64,000 nucleotides of DNA. Origin: Veillonella intestinalis. Lineage in GTDB: Bacteria > Bacillota > Negativicutes > Veillonellales > Veillonellaceae. Location of the stretch: assembly GCF_943193155.1 (NCBI RefSeq), contig NZ_CALPDB010000002.1:124001-188000 (forward strand), in the 5' to 3' direction. The position numbers and the translations under genes were made by a program. Position 1 is the stretch's first letter; the number at the start of each line of letters is the position of its first letter. Shown piece after piece: positions 63,582-64,000 of this stretch. The notes under the pieces were generated by a model. It was not told where the DNA came from. It saw only the letters and a program-made list of their open reading frames with translations, and did not search any database.

Positions 63582-64000
63582 CCGCGGCTCCTCCGTTTCA
63601 ATAAATATAAGAAAAACGGTGCCCCTAAGAAAGATAAGAAAATGCCCACAGGAATTTCAGTAGGGCTAAAAATTGTACGCGCAAAGGTATCGGCCCCAAC
63701 CAGTAGAGCTGCACCAAATACAGCTGATGCAGGTAATAAATACTCAAAATCCGAGCCTACTACTAGCCGCATCAAATGTGGCACAATTAAACCTACAAAA
63801 CCAAGCAAACCAGCTACACTAACAGAAGAAGCGGCTAGAATAGCAGCTAAAATAATGAGTACAATTCGAGTACGTTTCAAATTAATCCCTAAAGACAAGG
63901 CTACTTCTTCCCCCATTTGTAACGCATTTAACTTGCGATAATTCCACAAAGCGCCCAATAGACCAGTAAGGCTATAAGGTAAAACAATCCACACATAAGA
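63578..64000 (-). CDS. FecCD-family permease, C-terminal part (cut by window edge)
   Basis: The visible 140 codons carry the FecCD end: EEVALSLGINLKRTRIVLI, SVSVAGLLGFVGLIVPHLMR, ADTFARTIFSPTEIPVGIF and GAPFFLYLLKRRS, the last three being hallmark segments. The frame is open to the window edge, so the N-terminal helices are missing. It pairs with the ATPase directly downstream. Confidence 0.88.
   Translation of the reverse strand, partial: SYVWIVLPYSLTGLLGALWNYRKLNALQMGEEVALSLGINLKRTRIVLIILAAILAASSVSVAGLLGFVGLIVPHLMRLVVGSDFEYLLPASAVFGAALLVGADTFARTIFSPTEIPVGIFLSFLGAPFFLYLLKRRSRG

Noticed and set aside
1-64000. CRISPR arrays, tRNA or rRNA genes, complete insertion sequences
   Set aside because: I saw no regularly spaced repeats, cloverleaf sequences or transposase motifs.

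Overview
The window looks like a chromosomal segment of a low-GC diderm Firmicute (Negativicutes), most likely Veillonella or a close relative. Outer-membrane genes (a TonB-dependent receptor, an autotransporter, LPS-core glycosyltransferases and an O-antigen ligase) sit beside Firmicute-style genes and controls (HutP, a SpoVB/MurJ-like flippase, PyrR attenuation, an IF3/L20 leader with an AUU start). The assignment is inferred from gene content only.

Left part (1-13.1 kb): corrin and metal metabolism. Two cytoplasmic CbiK-like genes (one cut by the window edge) are followed by a small DnaA-domain-I-like protein. A cobalamin riboswitch then controls an exported CbiK and a substrate-binding lipoprotein. 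Facing them is an anaerobic cobalamin operon, cbiD-E-T-F-G-H-J-C, ending in a FecCD-type permease and its ATPase. Next come yajQ, a remnant of a holin-like mini-toxin, an RluA-type pseudouridine synthase, class II aldolase, a ZTP riboswitch controlling an OFA-family transporter, and a 1.16-kaa autotransporter.

Middle (22-47.4 kb): envelope polysaccharides and accessory genes. A MurJ/SpoVB-type flippase faces an LPS-core block (GT25, WaaL, GT4, WaaE). A GH2 protein without its catalytic residues, a frameshifted phosphoglycolate phosphatase and an AT-rich two-gene island follow; the island holds an nSTAND3-type NTPase with a nuclease-like N-terminus and an unknown protein, and is a defence candidate. 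The surface-polymer cluster then runs rmlB, acyltransferase, a GT2-TagF gene split by one in-frame TAG, Wzt/Wzm ABC exporter, three GT2 genes, WbaP-type initiator and galU.

Right part (47.5-64 kb): infC-rpmI-rplT with attenuator leader, a lone GT2 gene, an orphan hutP, the pyrB-pyrC-carA-carB-pyrK-pyrD operon behind a PyrR attenuator, and a TonB receptor / flavodoxin / ABC transporter locus resembling haem or metal-chelate uptake, cut by the right edge.

The first 13 kb and the last 4 kb share a theme: tetrapyrrole and metal-chelate uptake across two membranes plus cobalt insertion and corrin synthesis, with separate control by B12 riboswitch, a Fur-like box and long palindromes.
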